Source of the DNA: Candidatus Kuenenbacteria bacterium CG08_land_8_20_14_0_20_37_23
Lineage (GTDB): Bacteria; Patescibacteriota; Patescibacteriia; UBA2196; GWA2-42-15
Assembly (NCBI GenBank): GCA_002778965.1
Contig: PEXX01000020.1
Location: 1-15,283 of the forward strand
Direction: 5' to 3'
Length of the DNA: 15,283 nucleotides
The notes beneath the pieces are model-generated. The model was not told the origin of the DNA, made no database searches, and saw nothing but the letters and a program-made list of their open reading frames with translations. The position numbers and the translations under genes are program-made. This document shows positions 1 through 7,821 of the stretch, piece after piece (the stretch's first letter is position 1; the number at the start of each line of letters is the position of its first letter).

Positions 1-78
1 ATAAAAATTTCATATACTAACTAATGATAAGTTAAAACTTTGTATATCTACTAACTATCATAGTAAAACTATACGAAT
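1..78 (+). promoter_or_regulatory. Leader of the HTH-helicase-RmuC unit with putative operator repeats
   Basis: Very AT-rich leader. The 9-mer TACTAACTA occurs at 15-23 and again at 49-57. Each copy is followed by related A/T-rich sequence containing GTTAAAACT (31-39) or GTAAAACT (63-70), so the leader looks like two imperfect direct repeats with a 34-nt period. A short palindrome, ACTAT-C-ATAGT, sits at 54-64. Paired repeats directly before an XRE gene are a common layout for an autoregulated operator; this role is inferred. I cannot place a convincing -35/-10 pair, and no Shine-Dalgarno precedes the ATG at 79. Confidence 0.4.
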
Positions 79-288
79 ATGTCAAACGAAAAAACTACTA
101 TTGGGGATAACATAAAGAAATACCGAAACAAGCTCGGTATTTCTCAAGATGTCTTATCAAAAAAGGCGAATTTGGCTTTTCATACCATTGCGAAAATAGA
201 AGCGGGCGCAACGCCTAACCCCACCATTGATACTGTTAAAAAAATTGCGGACGCATTGGGCGTTTCGCTTGATGTTTTAATGAAATAG
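79..288 (+). CDS. XRE-family helix-turn-helix regulator, 69 aa
   Basis: A single-domain DNA-binding protein made almost entirely of an HTH_3 (Cro/C1-type) fold, residues about 7-67. The pattern is typical: IGDNIKKYRNKLGISQDVLS, then the turn and recognition helix around AFHTIAKIEAG, then the PTIDTVKKIADALGVSLD tail. It has no sensor or protease domain, so it should bind as a dimer and answer to concentration, like R-M controller proteins or TA repressors. It lies 3 nt before the helicase gene and is probably co-transcribed with it, with repeats upstream that could be its operator. The family call is secure; repression of its own operon is inferred from layout. Confidence 0.9.
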   Translation: MSNEKTTIGDNIKKYRNKLGISQDVLSKKANLAFHTIAKIEAGATPNPTIDTVKKIADALGVSLDVLMK

Positions 289-291
289 GTT

Positions 292-3200
292 ATGAATTAT
301 CAAAAGAAATTTGATGCTAGAGCATATTGGGCGACCAAACCTTACTGCACTGTTTGTAAAAAACATAAAGTTAAAAGTGGAACAATTTGCTACGAGTGCA
401 AAAAAGAATCTATGAAAAAACAAGAAATAACAACTAAAGATGAAATCATAGAAAAAGATTCTGTTGTTTCTTTTGAAACTGGACCAACCGAAGAAAGCGA
501 GCCGTCTTTACAGACTTTTACAAAAAGCCGAGTGCGGATTATTTCCGACGAAGCAAAAAATAAAATCGTTAGACTTTTTACATACTTAGAAAAAGCCCTT
601 GCACTTGATGATTCTGTTGTTAGAGATTTTCGTACCACAACAATCGCTCCTTCTCCGTGGTGGTTAGCGGATTATCCGCGTGATGTCGAGAATCTTTACA
701 TTAGACCCTTTGATACGGAAAAGGTAGCTGACAACCTGCAAATTGGCGCATGGCTTAAAGTTGAAAAGAGGAGTATTAAACCTGCTCCCAATTTACCAAA
801 TGAGCTTATTGAATGGATCAACGAAGTAAATCCAGCAGATACTCCAACTGCAAAAGAAAAAATTGATCGTAAGGTGCGATTTGATGACGATAATACTCGT
901 GTCAGTGATTTCAAAAAGTTCCGTAAAGAATATGAGCAGGGAGATGTAGCGCCTGAATCTATTTCAGATTGGGTGGTTTTATCACTGGACAAATTGCCCG
1001 AAGCAATTGAGGTTAAATATGTTGAAGACAAATGGATTGAACATCCAGAACTTGAAGAATTACTTTCTGGATATGTAGAAAATGAATGGAGGCCTTGGGC
1101 GGATAAAGTTAGTAAGATATACAAGGCAAACCTTCTCTACGATCAACTTTTTGCGCTTCGCCTTTTGCTTAAAAACGAAGGTGATAGTTACGAGTTGCTT
1201 TTAGGGCACGGGCTTTTGACTTGGAAACACCGAGCAGTTGGCTCTATTTATGCACCAATATTTCTAACCCCTCTAACACTTGATTTTGATGCTTCAAAAA
1301 GAACTATTGAAATTAGTCCGGACCCGATGTTTCGAGGTTTTGTTGAGATTTCTTCTCTCTACGAAACAGACAATCCGGCAGAGATGGATTTAATTACTTG
1401 GTCTGACAGAATCAACGCAAGTCCTTTTGATTTTTGGCATCTCGAAACACTCAAAGCACAATCGCGAACTCTGATTAACTACATATCAACGGAGAGTGAG
1501 GATCGCTTTGAGGATGATATTATTTCTGCCCCTGAGGTTACAAAAACTCCCGGCATTTGGAATTCGCCTGTTATCTTTGCTCGAAAAAGGAATAATGATC
1601 TTTGGTCAAAATACGCAGGAATTATCAGACGTGACATTGAACAGAATAGCGTCGAACCGACCGAATTTATTACAGATCTAGTCGGAGAGTATGAGGAAAT
1701 AAATAGAGAAACAGGATTAGGTAATGAAGAAAATCTTAAGGACGTCTCTATAAAAGAAGCAGAGTTATTTTTTCCTTTACCTTGGAATGATGAACAAAAA
1801 AGAATTGCTGAACGGCTAGATGCTAATTATGGAGTTGTCGTAAAGGGACCACCCGGAACTGGGAAAAGTCATACCATTGCAAACCTTATTTCTCGCTTCT
1901 TATCACAAGGCAAGAGTGTTCTTGTTACCGCACAAACAAGTAAAGCACTAGAAGTTTTACGGGATAAATTGCCTAAAAATATTCGTAGTCTTGCGGTGTC
2001 CCAATTACATCAAACAGCCAAGCGCGATGATGTTCTGCAGCAATCAATAAGTGAAATAAGCTCAAATCTCGGAGAGAGACAGACAAAATTCAGTGAGTCA
2101 CGTGCAGAAACTATTAGAAAAGAACTTGCTCGTGTGAGAGAAGAAAAAGCTACTCTTGCAAATCAAATTCGCAAATACATTCTTACAGACTCAAACGAAA
2201 AAATTGAAATTGACGGGGAAGAAATAAAACCTATTGAGGCGGCAAAACTTATCAGAGAACATGTTGAGCATTCAGATCTTGCTTGGTTTACAGACAAAAT
2301 TCATTTCGATACTCAACTTAATTTCTCGGAGGAAGACTTACAAGAATCATACCGGTTGCTTTTGGATTTGAGGTCGGAAGATAGAAACTTATTCAAATTT
2401 GAATTGCCCGCTATCTCATCACTGCCAAACGAGGGTGTCGTTTTTAGTGCTTTTGCTTCTTACCGAGAATTTAACACAAAAGCAAAAGTCTCAAATAAAG
2501 TTTTTGGAAATTCAGAAACAAATTTCAATCGGGAGGCTCTTTCTAATCTTTGGGAAATGTTATCAAACGCAAGAAAAGTGCTCGCTTCGATCAATAAAGA
2601 TTATGAACAAGAGATTTTTGAAACTTGTACCATAAGTCAAAACGAACGTGAAAAATGGAATGCCGTACTCTCTAAGATTTTAGAGAAAATACAAATAATC
2701 GGTAAAAGTAAAAATAAAATAATCGGTCATGATATTTCTGGGGAAACATCTCTGCCGCCAAATGACCTTTTGGAAGCGATTGACACACTAAAAGCAAAAG
2801 TTTTAAACAAAGCAAAACTGGGTACATTTGGCAAACTTCTTTTATCTGTAAATGCAAAAAGAATCTTAGAGAGCTATACAGTTGATGGATGCTCGCCTGA
2901 TAATTCTGAAAGAGTTGAAATCTTACGCGAGGTTGTACTTGCTCAAATAGCGGAGAAAGAAATAAAAATACTTTTGAATCAAAGTTTTTCAACACTAAAA
3001 GTGTCTCCCGAATTGCAAAAGGATCACATTGATCTTATTCAGCTTGAAGTGTTAATTGTAAATTTGCAAAGGCTGACAAATTATCATGAAGATTTTTCAG
3101 CAATAGATGATTCTTTCAAGAAAGTCAAACAGCTCGCAGATCTATCGTTTACGAAGAAATCTGACATTGAAATAGCAATAGAACTTATTGCATCTCATGT

Positions 3201-5109
3201 AGCAAAATTTGAGATTGCAAATCTTGAAAATTCTTTTTCCGAATGGATAGGTGTCCTTGAAAATGTTGACCATGATAATAGGCACGAAATTACAGATAAA
3301 TTAATTGAAGCGATAAAGAAACGAAACACCACTGGCTGGAAAAATGCTTCAGGCGAACTCATTCTTCTAATTGATAAGAAATCAAATGCAGTCCGTCTTA
3401 ACGAAATTGCGGAAAAAATCAAAAAATATAGTCCTAATTTGTATCAAGACATTACTGGGCTTGTTGATCAAAAACAAAAATTTGAGTGCCCTGACAATTT
3501 GATTCTTGCGTGGAAAATTTCACGACTAGAGTCGTGGTTGAACAATATTCATGACCATGTAGATATTGATTCTCTGCAAAGCCAACTAGAAAGACTGACC
3601 GAGCGAGAGCATGAGCTTAATTCTGATCTTGTGACGATTCTTGCTTGGCAAAGGCAAATAGATAAAGTGTCAAAACCACAACGCGATGCACTTATGGCGT
3701 GGTCGCAAGCAATAAAAAAATATGGTCGTGGTAAAGGCAAACATGCTCATAGATATTTACACGATGCACAAGAAGCTCTGAAGCAAGCAAAGAATGCTGT
3801 TCCTGTTTGGATATTACCCCTGCATCGAGCGGCGCAAATGTTTTCTGAACCTAAAGCAGGCATGTTTGATGTAGTAATTTTTGATGAAGCGAGCCAGTGT
3901 GATATTCGCGGACTAACTATTGGCTATCTCGGTAAAAAATTACTTGTAGTTGGTGATCCTGATCAAATAAGTCCAGCGGGTATATTTCAAGACATGGAAA
4001 AACACTTCGAATTAACGTCAAGATTCTTGTTTGATATCCCACATGGGAACACTTTTCTAATCAATTCAAGTTTTTTTGATCTTGCAGAAACACGGATACC
4101 GAATATGATTCAGTTAAATGAACATTTTAGGTGCGTACCGGAAATTATTGCCTTTAGTAATCACTATATTTATGATGCAAAACTTAAGCCGTTGCGACAC
4201 CCGCACCCGAAAGGATTGCTTAAACCAGCTCTTGTACCTGTTTTTATAGAGAACGGTTATCAAAACACAAATAATAAGGTTAACGAACCGGAAGCAAAAG
4301 CTATCGTCGAAAAATTAGTCGAATGTTTGAATAACCCGAATTATCAAAAGCGTCCCAATGGTAGTCTCTGTACTTTTGGAATTATTTCACTTCTTGCTGA
4401 AGACCAAGCGAAATATATTAAAGACTTGATTCTTAGACACCCACAGATTGGCGAGAAAGTTATTGAGGAAAGAAATATCACTTGCGGTGATGCTTACGCA
4501 TTCCAGGGCGACGAAAGAGATGTGATGTTTCTTTCAATGGTAAAAGCGCTTAATTCTGATGATCTAAACGATACAGTAAAGGCGTTGGTAGATAAAGGAA
4601 CAAAGCAAAGATTTAATGTTGCGGCTACCCGTGCCCGTGATCAAGTATTTCTCTATCATTCGATTCCGCTCAAAGAATTTAGAAATCAAGATGATTGGAG
4701 ATTTAAACTACTTAATTGGTTTTATAATCCAATGACAGAAGAACTTAAAACGGGCAGAGAAGCATTAAAACGAGAATTTGACTCAGGTAGGGCATCACAA
4801 TTTTCCTTTGATGTTGGGAATCTTTTAATTGATAGAGGTTATCAAGTGCTTCCAGAATATCCAGTAATCGGGCGAAGAATAGATTTGGTGGTGCAGGGGG
4901 AAAATACTCGGTTGGCAATAGAATGCGACGGCGATCAGTATCATACTTTTGAGAATTTTGAAGAAGATTGGAACAGACAACGACAGCTAGAAAGAGCTGG
5001 GTGGGTGTTTTGGAGAGTCGCAGGAAGTGCTTTTTACTGCCACAAAAAAAAGGCGCTCGATAGTTTGTGGAGGAAATTGAATGAACTTGGCATTAAGCCT
5101 ATTATTTAA
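292..5109 (+). CDS. SF1 helicase fused to a Vsr/DUF559-like nuclease, 1605 aa
   Basis: A large multidomain DNA/RNA helicase-nuclease. Residues 19-36 hold a CxxC-x10-CxxC zinc motif. Residues about 270-360 resemble the N-terminal region of AAA_11/AAA_12-type helicases that end in a nuclease. The helicase core has a Q-like motif (PWNDEQKRI), Walker A GPPGTGKS (519-526, K525), motif Ia (VLVTAQTSKAL), Walker B DEASQ (1198-1202), motif III GDPDQ (1221-1225), NEHFR (1276-1280), motif V QGDERD (1405-1410) and motif VI ATRAR (1445-1449). A long, largely helical insert separates Ia from II. The C-terminus has IDLVV (D1531) and IECDGDQYH (E1544, D1546, H1551), the MTES_1575/DUF559/Vsr-like endonuclease pattern. 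Related helicase-Vsr proteins are known in anti-phage systems such as Hhe, but I see no DUF4011 signature here. All helicase motifs and plausible nuclease residues are intact. Defence function is inferred. Confidence 0.9.
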   Translation: MNYQKKFDARAYWATKPYCTVCKKHKVKSGTICYECKKESMKKQEITTKDEIIEKDSVVSFETGPTEESEPSLQTFTKSRVRIISDEAKNKIVRLFTYLEKALALDDSVVRDFRTTTIAPSPWWLADYPRDVENLYIRPFDTEKVADNLQIGAWLKVEKRSIKPAPNLPNELIEWINEVNPADTPTAKEKIDRKVRFDDDNTRVSDFKKFRKEYEQGDVAPESISDWVVLSLDKLPEAIEVKYVEDKWIEHPELEELLSGYVENEWRPWADKVSKIYKANLLYDQLFALRLLLKNEGDSYELLLGHGLLTWKHRAVGSIYAPIFLTPLTLDFDASKRTIEISPDPMFRGFVEISSLYETDNPAEMDLITWSDRINASPFDFWHLETLKAQSRTLINYISTESEDRFEDDIISAPEVTKTPGIWNSPVIFARKRNNDLWSKYAGIIRRDIEQNSVEPTEFITDLVGEYEEINRETGLGNEENLKDVSIKEAELFFPLPWNDEQKRIAERLDANYGVVVKGPPGTGKSHTIANLISRFLSQGKSVLVTAQTSKALEVLRDKLPKNIRSLAVSQLHQTAKRDDVLQQSISEISSNLGERQTKFSESRAETIRKELARVREEKATLANQIRKYILTDSNEKIEIDGEEIKPIEAAKLIREHVEHSDLAWFTDKIHFDTQLNFSEEDLQESYRLLLDLRSEDRNLFKFELPAISSLPNEGVVFSAFASYREFNTKAKVSNKVFGNSETNFNREALSNLWEMLSNARKVLASINKDYEQEIFETCTISQNEREKWNAVLSKILEKIQIIGKSKNKIIGHDISGETSLPPNDLLEAIDTLKAKVLNKAKLGTFGKLLLSVNAKRILESYTVDGCSPDNSERVEILREVVLAQIAEKEIKILLNQSFSTLKVSPELQKDHIDLIQLEVLIVNLQRLTNYHEDFSAIDDSFKKVKQLADLSFTKKSDIEIAIELIASHVAKFEIANLENSFSEWIGVLENVDHDNRHEITDKLIEAIKKRNTTGWKNASGELILLIDKKSNAVRLNEIAEKIKKYSPNLYQDITGLVDQKQKFECPDNLILAWKISRLESWLNNIHDHVDIDSLQSQLERLTEREHELNSDLVTILAWQRQIDKVSKPQRDALMAWSQAIKKYGRGKGKHAHRYLHDAQEALKQAKNAVPVWILPLHRAAQMFSEPKAGMFDVVIFDEASQCDIRGLTIGYLGKKLLVVGDPDQISPAGIFQDMEKHFELTSRFLFDIPHGNTFLINSSFFDLAETRIPNMIQLNEHFRCVPEIIAFSNHYIYDAKLKPLRHPHPKGLLKPALVPVFIENGYQNTNNKVNEPEAKAIVEKLVECLNNPNYQKRPNGSLCTFGIISLLAEDQAKYIKDLILRHPQIGEKVIEERNITCGDAYAFQGDERDVMFLSMVKALNSDDLNDTVKALVDKGTKQRFNVAATRARDQVFLYHSIPLKEFRNQDDWRFKLLNWFYNPMTEELKTGREALKREFDSGRASQFSFDVGNLLIDRGYQVLPEYPVIGRRIDLVVQGENTRLAIECDGDQYHTFENFEEDWNRQRQLERAGWVFWRVAGSAFYCHKKKALDSLWRKLNELGIKPII

Positions 5110-5118
5110 TATTTTTTT

Positions 5119-6438
5119 ATGACCACAACAATTTTGCTAATAATAAATACTCTTGGAATAGTTTTTTTGGTATTCCTGCTTTTCAAAAATAAGCAGTCTG
5201 ATAATACTGATCAGATAACAAAAGCAGTCGAAGTTTTATTTGATAGAACGAATAAAATCTTGAAAGAAGAAATGTTTTTAAGTAGAAAGGAGGCGGCAGA
5301 TTCAGAAAAAAGATTGCGCGAAGAACTTTCTAGTTTATTTAAAGGATTTGGAGATTCCATTGATAAAAGAATGTCTGAATTTGCGAGTGCTCAAAATAAA
5401 AATTTTGAAGGATTTTCGATAAAGCTTACAGAATTGATTGATAAAAATGATGCCAAAATGGAAAAGGTCAGAGAAGCAGTGGAGAAAAAATTAGAATCTT
5501 TACAGAAAGATAATAGTGAAAAACTTGAGGCTATGCGTGTGACCGTTGATGAAAAATTGCACGCCACATTAGAAAAGAGATTTGGGGAATCATTTAAGGT
5601 TGTCAGTGATCGCCTTGAGGCGGTACATAAAGGGCTTGGTGAAATGCAGACGCTTGCCTTAGGTGTAGGCGATCTAAAAAAAATGCTTAGTAATGTTAAG
5701 TCTAGGGGTACATGGGGTGAGGCACAGTTAGGAAATCTCATAGAAGAAATTCTTACTCCAGAACAATATGAAAAGAATGTTAAAACAAAGAAGGCTAGTA
5801 GAGATAATGTAGAATTTGCGGTCAAGCTGCCTGGAAACGATGACGATGTAAAACAAGTTTGGTTACCAATTGACGCAAAATTTCCGCTGGAGGATTATCA
5901 GCGCTTGGTTGAGGCTCAAGGGCAGGGCAATCTACTTTTAACCGAAGAGTTGAGTAAATCCCTTGAAATGCGGGTTAAATCTGAAGCTAAAGATATACGA
6001 GATAAATATCTTGACCCACCATACACAACTGATTTTGGAATTTTGTTTGTACCAATCGAAAGTTTATATGCAGAAATTTTGAGAAAGCCAGGATTATTTG
6101 AACTAATCCGGCGAGAATATCGAGTTATCATTGCTGGACCAACAACTACGCAAGTAATCCTAAATAGTCTTCAAATGGGGTTTCGAACGCTTACTATCCA
6201 AAAACGATCGAGTGAAGTTTGGACATTGCTTGGTGCTGTAAAAACTGAATTTGGGAAATTTGGTGATTTATTGGAAAAAACTCACAAGAAAATACAGGAA
6301 GCAAGCAATACTATCGAAGGAGCAGTTACTAAAACCAGAACCATTGAAAGAAAATTGAACAAAGTACAAAATTTACCAGTCGCAGAAGCTGAAAAGTTAG
6401 TATTAGAAGCGCCAGATGAAGAGGGTTCCTCGTCTTGA
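5119..6438 (+). CDS. rmuC: RmuC-family DNA recombination protein, 439 aa
   Basis: RmuC proteins are poorly understood. In E. coli, loss of rmuC raises inversion at short inverted repeats, and the domain has a PD-(D/E)xK-nuclease-like fold. Here residues about 2-24 form one membrane helix (LLIINTLGIVFLVFLLF). A long charged coiled coil runs from about 30 to 190, then the RmuC domain from about 195 to 400. Diagnostic motifs are GTWGEAQLGNLIEEIL (from G197, E201) and PIDAKFPLEDYQ (D252, K254), with D252-x-K254 matching the (D/E)xK signature. The length is normal for the family. It starts 9 nt after the helicase stop with no clear Shine-Dalgarno, so it is probably in the same operon. A membrane-tethered nuclease-like partner next to a helicase-nuclease is unusual. 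It could also be an ordinary housekeeping rmuC that merely adjoins the other two genes. Confidence 0.9.
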   Translation: MTTTILLIINTLGIVFLVFLLFKNKQSDNTDQITKAVEVLFDRTNKILKEEMFLSRKEAADSEKRLREELSSLFKGFGDSIDKRMSEFASAQNKNFEGFSIKLTELIDKNDAKMEKVREAVEKKLESLQKDNSEKLEAMRVTVDEKLHATLEKRFGESFKVVSDRLEAVHKGLGEMQTLALGVGDLKKMLSNVKSRGTWGEAQLGNLIEEILTPEQYEKNVKTKKASRDNVEFAVKLPGNDDDVKQVWLPIDAKFPLEDYQRLVEAQGQGNLLLTEELSKSLEMRVKSEAKDIRDKYLDPPYTTDFGILFVPIESLYAEILRKPGLFELIRREYRVIIAGPTTTQVILNSLQMGFRTLTIQKRSSEVWTLLGAVKTEFGKFGDLLEKTHKKIQEASNTIEGAVTKTRTIERKLNKVQNLPVAEAEKLVLEAPDEEGSSS

Positions 6439-6505
6439 TTTTATATTACAATTTAACGCGGCGCGCCAACTTCGTTGGCACAAATTCCGTCGGCGTCCAA
6501 AGCGA

Positions 6506-6545
6506 GGGCGAGGCGGAAGGGTGTGGGGGGAATTCCGCCTCGCCC
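6506..6545. repeat. Perfect 13-bp inverted repeat (hairpin)
   Basis: GGGCGAGGCGGAA at 6506-6518 is exactly complementary to TTCCGCCTCGCCC at 6533-6545 across a 14-nt loop. The same GGCGAGGCGGA core recurs near 6696-6706, so this is part of a repeated GC-rich motif and not an isolated terminator. No T-run follows. Confidence 0.75.
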
Positions 6546-6587
6546 GAGCCGAAGCGAAGCCCCGCCGCCCTGCTCGCCAAGAGCAGA

Positions 6588-6675
6588 ACCCAGCAAAAAA
6601 GTTTTCTTTTCCTTTTAGAAGAAAAAATCGGGGGCGCGCAAATTAAAAAATGCGAAGAAAACTTTTTTGCTGGGT
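6588..6675. repeat. Perfect 21-bp inverted repeat, 88 bp end to end
   Basis: The arm ACCCAGCAAAAAAGTTTTCT(T) at 6588-6608 is exactly complementary to 6655-6675, with a 46-nt centre. Outside the arms the complementarity continues imperfectly (GCTCGCC about 6572-6578 against GGCGAGC 6676-6682; CGCCGC about 6563-6568 against GCGGCG 6691-6696). This could be a MITE-like palindrome or a REP-type pair. I see no transposase and no obvious target-site duplication. Confidence 0.7.
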
Positions 6676-6785
6676 GGCGAGCGTTAGCGAGCGGCGGCGA
6701 GGCGGAGCGTCAAAGTTCGCAGTCAGGATTTTCGTCAAAAAAAGTTCGGATTTCGTCCAACAAACACCACAAATTTAAAGGCAAT

Positions 6786-6894
6786 GACGAAAAATCGTCC
6801 GGCCAAAACAAGAGAATTTAAAAACTTTTTTCGTTTTTAAATTCTCTTCTCTCCTAGGATGCTGATTGAAAAAAAAATCAGCGGTCTTGGAGAG
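6786..6894. repeat. Structured element, copy A
   Basis: A leading hairpin GACGA-AAAA-TCGTC (6786-6799) is followed by stem I, a perfect 16-bp stem (6810-6825 with 6833-6848). Stem II directly abuts it (6849-6894): CTCTCC with GGAGAG outside, and TGCTGAT (6860-6866) with ATCAGCG (6877-6883) inside. The leading hairpin and its CGGCCAAA flank also occur in copy C. Unlike copies B-D, no GAGAC/GTCTC terminator follows; only a weak GTTAA-AAA-TTAAC hairpin (6897-6909) is present. It lies at the 3' end of the TA operon at 6959-7747. Confidence 0.65.
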
Positions 6895-6958
6895 GAGTTA
6901 AAAATTAACTTCAGTTATAGGCAACCAATCAGTTCCTCAACACCCAATTCAGATTGCC

Positions 6959-7213
6959 TTAAACAGCCAGTTGAGAATATGAAAACATAGGCACTTTTTG
7001 ATATTCCTGTGGCTGATAATGCTTTTTGAAAGCCATTTCCATACTTTTCAAGACAGCGGCGTCAAGATACACGGCCCCGCAAGAGTCACAAACGCGGGCC
7101 GGCACCTCATAAAAAGTATGAAGCTGCCCATGGAAGCGCACGTCGTGAGTAATTTCTTTACGTGTCAGTTTCCCTTGGCACTCCGGACAAATTGATTTAT
7201 TTTGAGATGGCAT
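6959..7213 (-). CDS. YgiT-type zinc-finger protein (MqsA-like antitoxin N-domain), 84 aa
   Basis: A small zinc-binding protein with two CxxC pairs, CPEC (C9, C12) and CDSCG (C42, C45). The flanking pattern LTRKEITHDV...YEVPARVCDSCGAVYLD is typical of YgiT-type zinc-finger proteins. In MqsA this domain grips the MqsR toxin, and a separate HTH domain binds DNA. Here there is no C-terminal XRE domain; the last 30 residues look helical or disordered. The gene follows the DUF4258 gene by 4 nt. DUF4258 plus YgiT-type protein is a recurrent TA-like pair, so this is the likely antitoxin, encoded after the toxin. Family assignment is firm; the TA role is inferred. Confidence 0.85.
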   Translation of the reverse strand: MPSQNKSICPECQGKLTRKEITHDVRFHGQLHTFYEVPARVCDSCGAVYLDAAVLKSMEMAFKKHYQPQEYQKVPMFSYSQLAV

Positions 7214-7217
7214 AATT

Positions 7218-7532
7218 TTATCTTTTAATCCACGGGTTAATCCATTTGCTAGGATCGAACCAATAGACAGTTATAATATACACCCAGTTTTTAGACAGCG
7301 CGCAAACGACATAAAGCGGCTGACTGCGAACAAAATTCATCAACAAACAAGTGGGTAAAGGTTTGTTGTGTTGATCTGTTTCAACCACTTCTCCCAACAA
7401 AATCACATTTTCTATATCGTCAGTAAAAATATCTCGTTCAATCATGCGCTGGTGGGCATGTTGTCTGACTGAATATCTGCCGGTCTTCACCAGATGGCGG
7501 ATAATTTTGAGATTGATTTTACCGGCGGACAT
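7218..7532 (-). CDS. DUF4258 protein, probable toxin of a DUF4258/YgiT pair, 104 aa
   Basis: The family mark is the HAHQRMIERDIFTDDIENVI stretch (histidine, then RM..R.I...DI), followed by a glycine-glutamate turn (LLGEVVE) and a strand-rich C-terminus (LYVVCALSKNWVYIITVYW). DUF4258 proteins are compact folds often paired with YgiT-type antitoxins, and distant similarity to RelE/MqsR-type RNases has been suggested. The catalytic residues here are not established. The gene lies between hicB (20 nt upstream) and the zinc-finger gene (4 nt downstream), so all three are likely read from the single promoter at 7754-7781. The C-terminus (FDPSKWINPWIKR) is complete. Confidence 0.8.
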   Translation of the reverse strand: MSAGKINLKIIRHLVKTGRYSVRQHAHQRMIERDIFTDDIENVILLGEVVETDQHNKPLPTCLLMNFVRSQPLYVVCALSKNWVYIITVYWFDPSKWINPWIKR

Positions 7533-7552
7533 AATTAAACGTTATATTAATT

Positions 7553-7747
7553 TTAGTAAACGTTTTCTACCGGCACTAGGCGATTATGTTTAATTAAAAC
7601 CTGAACATAACCCTCAATGGCGTCTTTGATATTTGTTAAAGCCTCCTGGATTGTCTCGCCCTCTGAAATGCAACCAGGCAAAGATGGAACAGTTACAGTA
7701 TAACCGCCTTCTTCTTGCGCTTCCAATTGTACAGAATAAGTTAACAT
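7553..7747 (-). CDS. hicB: HicB-family antitoxin without a HicA partner, 64 aa
   Basis: A HicB-type partial RNase-H fold: YSVQLEAQEEGGYTVTVPSL, then PGCISEGETIQEAL, then NIKDAIEGYV. An in-frame ATG exists at 7769-7771, but it overlaps the promoter. The -10 TATAAT lies at 7754-7759, so transcription should begin about 7747, exactly at the ATG of MLTYSVQ. I therefore choose 7747 and infer a leaderless mRNA. The usual HTH or ribbon-helix-helix DNA-binding tail is absent, as in short HicB proteins. No hicA is next to it; the following genes are DUF4258 and a zinc-finger protein. It may be an orphan captured by that operon or a third component. Confidence 0.8.
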   Translation of the reverse strand: MLTYSVQLEAQEEGGYTVTVPSLPGCISEGETIQEALTNIKDAIEGYVQVLIKHNRLVPVENVY

Positions 7748-7753
7748 AACTAA

Positions 7754-7781
7754 ATTATAGCAATTAAACATGCTCTGTCAA
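7754..7781 (-). promoter_or_regulatory. Sigma70-type promoter of the hicB-DUF4258-zinc finger operon
   Basis: On the - strand, TTGACA (7781-7776) and TATAAT (7759-7754) are separated by 16 nt. Both hexamers are perfect consensus. The expected start site is about 6-7 nt beyond the -10, at the ATG ending at 7747. Confidence 0.85.
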
Positions 7782-7821
7782 GTTGCACGGCTTTTACGTT
7801 TATGCGACCACAAAAAATTAA

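Larger units (their letters stand above)
6439..6785. other. Non-coding GC-rich palindromic region
   Basis: This stretch between rmuC and element A holds no convincing gene. Open frames crossing it are low-complexity and run through hairpins. It contains a small hairpin (GCCAAC-TTC-GTTGGC, 6465-6479), a 13-bp inverted repeat at 6506-6545 and a 21-bp inverted repeat at 6588-6675. These are followed by GCGAGCG/GGCGAGG-type runs (6676-6710) and an imperfect tandem repeat beginning AAAGTTCG (about 6712 and 6737). The GC-rich blocks contrast sharply with the AT-rich genes on either side, as expected for REP/BIME-like or MITE-like intergenic repeats. Confidence 0.6.

Noticed and set aside
5391..5825. 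144-codon open frame opposite rmuC, and similar ones inside the helicase and the large - strand gene
   Set aside because: Antisense shadows of clearly coding sequence with serine/leucine/phenylalanine-rich composition.
6435..6821. Open frames of 76-128 codons after rmuC on the + strand
   Set aside because: They run through GC-rich palindromes and element A, with composition set by repeats. No family pattern or ribosome binding site.
7748..7771. HicB start at 7771 (MFNCYNLV extension)
   Set aside because: This ATG lies within the -35/-10 promoter of the operon, upstream of the expected transcription start.
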